A stretch of 64,000 nucleotides of DNA from Sphingomonas sp. CFBP 8760 (GTDB lineage: Bacteria; Pseudomonadota; Alphaproteobacteria; Sphingomonadales; Sphingomonadaceae). The notes under the pieces are model-generated. The model did not search any database. It was given only the letters and a program-made list of their open reading frames with translations, and was not told the DNA's origin. The stretch spans positions 62,001 through 126,000 of the forward strand of contig NZ_JACYUG010000004.1 in the NCBI RefSeq assembly GCF_014841615.1, in the 5' to 3' direction. Shown piece after piece: positions 60,223 through 64,000 of this stretch. Position numbers and translations under genes: made by a program. How positions within the stretch are numbered: position 1 is the stretch's first letter; every line of letters starts with the position of its first letter.

Positions 60223-60890
60223 GGCGCCTTCCCGTCCGCGGTCAGGCGATAGCCGCGCCCGCGCACCGTTTCGATCGACGACGCGCCGACCTTCTTGCGC
60301 AACCGGCCGACGATCACCTCCAGGCTGTTCGAATCGACATCGGCATCGCCTTCGTACACCCGCTCCAGCAGGTCGAGCCGTTCGACCACCGTCTCCTTGC
60401 GCAGCATCAGCGCGGACAGGACACGCCATTCGAACGCGGTCAGCTTCAGCGGCAGGCCGTCCAGCTCGAACTGCCCGGTCTGGGTATCGAAGCCGATCGC
60501 ACCGCAGGCGATGCGCGCGGCGGCATGGCCGGCGGCACGGCGAACCAGAGCGCGCAGCCGCATCACCAGTTCCTCGACCCGGAACGGCTTCACCAGATAA
60601 TCGTCCGCGCCCGCCTTGAACCCGGCGACCTTGTCCGACCACGCCTCGCGCGCGGTCAGGATCAGCACCGGCATCGTGCGGCCGGCGCGACGCCATTCGG
60701 CCAGCACGGCGATGCCGTCCTTCCCCGGCAGGCCGAGATCGAGGACGGCGGCGTCGAACGCCTCCGTCTCGCCCAGATGCGCGCCATCGATGCCGTCGGT
60801 GGCGAGGTCGACCGCGAAATGTTCGGCGCGCAGGGCGCGGGCGATCGCGGGGCCGAGATCGGCATCGTCCTCGACTAGCAGGATACGCAT
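60219..60890 (-). CDS. OmpR-family response regulator
   Basis: 223 residues. The receiver domain has LLVEDDADLGPAIARALRAE, AAVLDLGLPGKDG (Asp51) and DDYLVKPFRVEELVMRL; the winged-helix domain has LTAFEWRVLSALML, VDSNSLEVIVGRLRKKVGAS and IETVRGRGYRLT. It is of the QseB/PmrA type and pairs with the sensor kinase that follows. Divergent promoters between 60891 and 61031 likely also serve the secreted DUF5666 gene, which is a candidate target. Confidence 0.92.
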   Translation of the reverse strand: MRILLVEDDADLGPAIARALRAEHFAVDLATDGIDGAHLGETEAFDAAVLDLGLPGKDGIAVLAEWRRAGRTMPVLILTAREAWSDKVAGFKAGADDYLVKPFRVEELVMRLRALVRRAAGHAAARIACGAIGFDTQTGQFELDGLPLKLTAFEWRVLSALMLRKETVVERLDLLERVYEGDADVDSNSLEVIVGRLRKKVGASSIETVRGRGYRLTADGKAP

Positions 60891-61031
60891 GACGGCCGGG
60901 CTAGCATCGATTGCGGGTGGGGAACCATCCCCGATGCTCCTGACGGCGCGGCCTAAACCGAGACTGAACGGTGCGGTTCAGGGGGCATCGGGGGCAAGGC
61001 GGTAGGAAGGGGCATCGAACATGAGGAGCAG

Positions 61032-61664
61032 ATGATGAGCAGGATGACATGGTGGACGCCGCGGACGCGGATGGGACTGACGGCGGCGGCGCTGGTGGCG
61101 GCAGGTGCGGCGGGCGGTGCCGGCGCGGTGTCGATGACGCGACCGGCGGTCACGATGGCGCCGACCGTCGCCACCCCGATCGCCCGGCTGGCCGCGTCGA
61201 GCGGCGTCGTGACGGTCAAAGGTCGTGTCGCCGAGATCTATGGCGACCGGATGATCGTACAGGATGCCACCGGGCGGACGATGGTGGCGGGCAACCGCGA
61301 GGTGGCGGCCACGCTGACGCGCGGCAGCGCGGTGATGGTGCAGGGCCGCTATGACGACGGCCAGCTGCGCGCCGCCTATCTGGTTGATCCCGCCGGGCAG
61401 GTCACCGAGGTCGGCCCACGCCACGGACCGGGCGGGCCGGGACGCGATGGCCCCGGTGGCCCCGGACCGAAGGGGCTTCGCCATGGCCCCGGGGCTGGAC
61501 CGGATCGGGGGCCGGGCGGCGCGCCGGACGGTCCGCCGCCCCCGCCGCCCGCCGATGGCGTGGCACCGCCTCCCCCGGCAACCGGTGCAGTGACACCGAT
61601 CCCCGCCGCCGGCGCCACCGCGACGCCGCGCCCCGCCGGTGCGGCACCGACGCCACAGCGGTGA
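61032..61664 (+). CDS. Secreted DUF5666/OB-fold protein with Gly/Pro-rich tail
   Basis: 210 residues. A signal peptide (RMGLTAAALVAAGAAGGAGA) leads to a small beta-barrel-like core: GVVTVKGRVAEIYGDRMIVQ and AATLTRGSAVMVQGRYDDGQ, in keeping with DUF5666/YdeI-type OB-folds. From about residue 130 the chain is Gly/Pro/His/Arg-rich (RHGPGGPGRDGPGG) and then Pro/Ala-rich to the end. The DUF5666 core may bind cations. It diverges from the response regulator gene (141 bp), and its tail resembles the His/Gly/Pro-rich insert of the sensor kinase. Confidence 0.75.
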   Translation: MMSRMTWWTPRTRMGLTAAALVAAGAAGGAGAVSMTRPAVTMAPTVATPIARLAASSGVVTVKGRVAEIYGDRMIVQDATGRTMVAGNREVAATLTRGSAVMVQGRYDDGQLRAAYLVDPAGQVTEVGPRHGPGGPGRDGPGGPGPKGLRHGPGAGPDRGPGGAPDGPPPPPPADGVAPPPPATGAVTPIPAAGATATPRPAGAAPTPQR

Positions 61665-61714
61665 CGTGAAACCGCGCGATCGGGGGCGGGTCGGCTGCTG
61701 CCGGCTTGCCCCCG

Positions 61715-61808
61715 GTCCGCGTCCTGCTAGGCAAGGGGCAATCGCCCGGCAGGACAGAGGCGATGGATACGATCGGACGGGGATGCCGCCACCGGCAAGG
61801 GGTCCGTC
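61715..61808 (+). promoter_or_regulatory. Structured leader before the TonB-dependent receptor
   Basis: Several helices can form: GTCCTGC (61721-61727) with GCAGGAC (61749-61755), an inner GGGC-AATC-GCCC hairpin (61736-61747), and TGCCG with CGGCA (about 61784-61797). CGGAC (61774-61778) can pair either with GTCCG at 61715-61719 or with GTCCG at 61802-61806, which lies between the Shine-Dalgarno (AAGGGG, 61797-61802) and ATG 61809. Two exclusive folds of this kind are a riboswitch-like layout. No known riboswitch class (for example the B12 box) is recognised. Confidence 0.35.
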
Positions 61809-64000
61809 ATGTCACGTCGTCGTTCGATCACCCGCAACCTCGTCTGGGCCGGCACCGCGCTCGGCAGCCTCGCACTCGCGCTTGCCGCCGGTGGTGCGGA
61901 GGCGCAGGCAATCGGCGCCGCCCCCGCGGACGGACAGGCCACCGCCGCCCCCGCCGGCCAGCCCGCGCACGAGGACGGGCTGAGCGAGATCGTCGTCACC
62001 GCATCGCGCCGCGAGGAATCGGCCAAGGACGTGCCCGTCGCGGTCGCGGTGATCGCGGGCGAGAAACTCGACGTGCTCAATTCCAGCGGCCTCGACGTGC
62101 GTTTCCTGGCGGCACGGGTGCCCAGCCTGCAGGTCGAAAGCTCGTTCGGGCGCACCTTTCCGCGGTTCTACATCCGTGGTCTCGGCAACACCGATTTCGA
62201 TCCCAATGCCGCGCAGCCGGTGTCGGTCGTCTATGACGATGTCGCGCTGGAAAGCCCGATGCTCAAATCCTTCCCCGTGTTCGACCTGCAAAGCGTGCAA
62301 GTGCTGCGCGGGCCGCAAGGCACGTTGTTCGGACGCAACACGCCGGCCGGTGTCGTGAAGCTTGATTCGGTCCGGCCGTCCGAGACGCCGTCTGCCTATG
62401 CCAGCCTCAGCGTCGCGACCTACAATACGGTAAATGCGGAGGCGGCGGCCGGTGGCCCGATCGGTGGCGGCTTCAGCTACCGCGTGTCGACGCTGCTCCA
62501 GCGCCGCGACGACTGGGTGCGCAACAGCAGCACCAGTCCACTCGCCAGCCCCGGGCTGGAGGGATATCTGGATTATGCCGGGCGCGTCCAGATCGCGTAC
62601 AGCGGCGGCGATTTCAATGCGCTCGCCAACGTCCATGGCCGCGAGCTGGAGGGCAGCCCGCGTATCTTCCGCGCCGGTCTGTCCCAGCGCGGCAGCAACC
62701 GCTTCACCCTCGGTTTCGACAAGGACGTGGCGGCGCTTGACGGCATCACCGACCAGTCGCTGACCCAGTGGGGCGCGAACCTGCACCTCGACTATCACCT
62801 GGCGGGTCTGGGCACGCTCTACTCGATCACTGCCTATGAACGGGCGACGGTCAACAGCGTCGGCGATATCGATGGCGGCGATCGCTATCCGTTCAGCGGC
62901 GGCACGATCGGCCAACTGAACGTCGGCCTGTTCCCGTCCAACACCGGCGGCCGCACCAAGCCACGCGAATTCAGCCAGGAGGTGCGCTTCGCCACCGACG
63001 ATCTCGGCGGGGTGCGGTTGCAGGCGGGCGGCTATTATTTCCGGCAGCGGCTGAACTACGACGAATATGCATTTTCGGATTCGACCGTCTCGACGCAGGA
63101 TATCCGCCACCGCAACCGCAACGAGAATTACGGCATCTTCGCCTCGGCCGAATACAAGCCCGTCAACGACCTGACGGTACGTGGCGGCGTGCGTTATTCG
63201 CACGACAAGCGGCGCGATCTGGTCGAGGGCTTCTCCCCCGGCCTGACCCCCGGTCTCAGGCTGCCGGTCACCACGCGGGTGACGGGCGACAACGTGTCGT
63301 GGGATGCCAGCGCCACCTATGCGCTGACCGACGCGGTCAATGTCTATGGCCGGTTCGCGACCGGGTATCTGGGGCCGGCGATCCAGGACCGGGTAACGTT
63401 CGGCAGCCTGCCGACCACCGCCGCCAAGCAGACCACGATCTCGGGTGAGGGCGGCATCAAGGCGCAGCTGTCCCGCGTGTTCCGCTTCGACCTGACCGGG
63501 TACTGGAACCGCACCAAGGACCTGCAACTGACCGCGGTGGGCGGCGCGACCAATTCGGCGCGGCTGCTGAACGCGGACAAGGCGATCGGCTACGGCGTGG
63601 AGGCGGAGATCGAGGCGCGGCCGATGCCGAACCTGACCTTCACCGCCAGCGGCTCGTACAACTTCACCGAAATCCGCGACGGCGACATCGCGGTGGCGCC
63701 GTGCGGATCGGGGCTATGTACGGTGCGCGATCCGCTGAACGCTGCCGGCCTCGCGGTGATTGACGGCAACGACCTGCCGCAGGCGCCGCGCTGGATCGCG
63801 AACGCCACCGCGCGCTATGCGATACCGCTGGCGAATGGCGACCAGCTGTTCGCCTATGGCGACGTCGCCTATCGCGGAAAGATCAATTATTTCCTGTACG
63901 AGGCGGCGGAGTTCCGCGGTCGCGCCTCGACCGAACTGGGCCTGAAGATCGGCTACAAGACCGCCGACAATCTGGAACTGAGCGTGTTCGGGCGCAATCT
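61809..64000 (+). CDS. TonB-dependent receptor, C-terminus beyond the window
   Basis: 730 codons are present from ATG 61809 (AAGGGG 6 nt before). A signal peptide (LVWAGTALGSLALALAAGGA) is followed by the TonB box GLSEIVVTASRREE, the plug domain (FYIRGLGNTDFDPNAAQPVS, VLRGPQGTLFGRNTPAGVV) and part of the 22-stranded barrel (GGYYFRQRLNYDE, YGIFASAEYKPV). The plug style with VPVAVAVIAGEKLD is that of the CirA/FecA-like iron or polyphenol receptors abundant in sphingomonads. Imports a ligand across the outer membrane with energy from TonB-ExbBD. The ligand is unknown; no FecIR genes precede it. Confidence 0.9.
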   Translation, partial: MSRRRSITRNLVWAGTALGSLALALAAGGAEAQAIGAAPADGQATAAPAGQPAHEDGLSEIVVTASRREESAKDVPVAVAVIAGEKLDVLNSSGLDVRFLAARVPSLQVESSFGRTFPRFYIRGLGNTDFDPNAAQPVSVVYDDVALESPMLKSFPVFDLQSVQVLRGPQGTLFGRNTPAGVVKLDSVRPSETPSAYASLSVATYNTVNAEAAAGGPIGGGFSYRVSTLLQRRDDWVRNSSTSPLASPGLEGYLDYAGRVQIAYSGGDFNALANVHGRELEGSPRIFRAGLSQRGSNRFTLGFDKDVAALDGITDQSLTQWGANLHLDYHLAGLGTLYSITAYERATVNSVGDIDGGDRYPFSGGTIGQLNVGLFPSNTGGRTKPREFSQEVRFATDDLGGVRLQAGGYYFRQRLNYDEYAFSDSTVSTQDIRHRNRNENYGIFASAEYKPVNDLTVRGGVRYSHDKRRDLVEGFSPGLTPGLRLPVTTRVTGDNVSWDASATYALTDAVNVYGRFATGYLGPAIQDRVTFGSLPTTAAKQTTISGEGGIKAQLSRVFRFDLTGYWNRTKDLQLTAVGGATNSARLLNADKAIGYGVEAEIEARPMPNLTFTASGSYNFTEIRDGDIAVAPCGSGLCTVRDPLNAAGLAVIDGNDLPQAPRWIANATARYAIPLANGDQLFAYGDVAYRGKINYFLYEAAEFRGRASTELGLKIGYKTADNLELSVFGRN

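Noticed and set aside
61715-61808. Cobalamin riboswitch before the TonB receptor
   Set aside because: No B12 box or conserved core of the known class is visible; only generic helices are, so it is listed as an unknown leader.

Overview
The window is high-GC DNA (roughly two thirds G+C) packed with genes on both strands. It looks like a normal stretch of chromosome from an alphaproteobacterium of the Sphingomonadaceae, most like Sphingomonas. Pointers are: a PEPxxWA-type C-terminal sorting signal (34546-35196); a TonB-dependent receptor whose plug opens with SEIVVTA (61809 to the end); the DUF3572 / divK-like / rpmG neighbourhood (46547-47666); one bifunctional Rsh enzyme; a phaC-phasin pair; and short inverted repeats of the GTCATTGCGAGCGCAGCGAAGCAAT type between genes. 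I see no rRNA, tRNA, CRISPR array, prophage, transposase or integrase.

Layout. 1-8.9 kb: an MFS transporter end, a small CxxC protein, a secreted DUF885 protein, a three-gene molybdenum oxidoreductase operon of PaoABC type, a YecA/SEC-C protein, a GAF protein and a thioesterase. 9.0-14.6 kb: a tightly overlapping five-gene caa3-type terminal oxidase operon (CuA subunit fused to cytochrome c, subunit I fused to III, a membrane protein, CtaG, a tri-haem cytochrome c). 14.6-20.5 kb: a GreA/B-like factor, Rsh (stringent response), a secreted TonB-C-like protein, DUF2061 and an AlaC-type aminotransferase. 20.6-23.8 kb: PHA synthase, phasin, ClpS. 23.9-30.6 kb: SplB-like radical SAM protein, DUF4126, CinA-C, glutaminyl cyclase-like protein, then a glutathionyl-hydroquinone reductase / GH13 glucosidase / GT4 glycosyltransferase run. 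30.6-34.5 kb: dnaN, rlmN, a TauE/SafE exporter and an orphan GspC-like protein. 34.5-37.2 kb: a PEP-CTERM protein and a PL11 rhamnogalacturonan lyase.

37.4-47.7 kb: flavin reductase, cytochrome b561-like plus sulfite-oxidase-like pair, Cfa, EF-hand protein, argG, a polytopic membrane protein, FemAB-like, RidA, HAD, DUF3572, DivK-like receiver and L33. 47.8-58.9 kb: Dps, DUF1328, metallophosphoesterase, ATP-dependent DNA ligase, a three-gene membrane/sulfurtransferase operon, RecQ, a tandem pair of secreted pseudo-protease-like paralogues, and an Atm1-like ABC exporter. 58.9-64 kb: a two-component system, a divergent secreted DUF5666 protein and a TonB-dependent receptor running off the end.

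No single large unknown system stands out. The signals most worth following are regulatory or cryptic: a near-perfect 20-bp inverted operator-like pair before the phasin gene, an internal ribosome binding site that would give a short phasin, a foldable leader before the TonB receptor with competing pairings next to its start codon, two genes whose best start is an ATC codon, and the duplicated DPA-motif proteins carrying a TonB-box-like string. All functional statements come from reading motifs and recalling families; no database search was possible.
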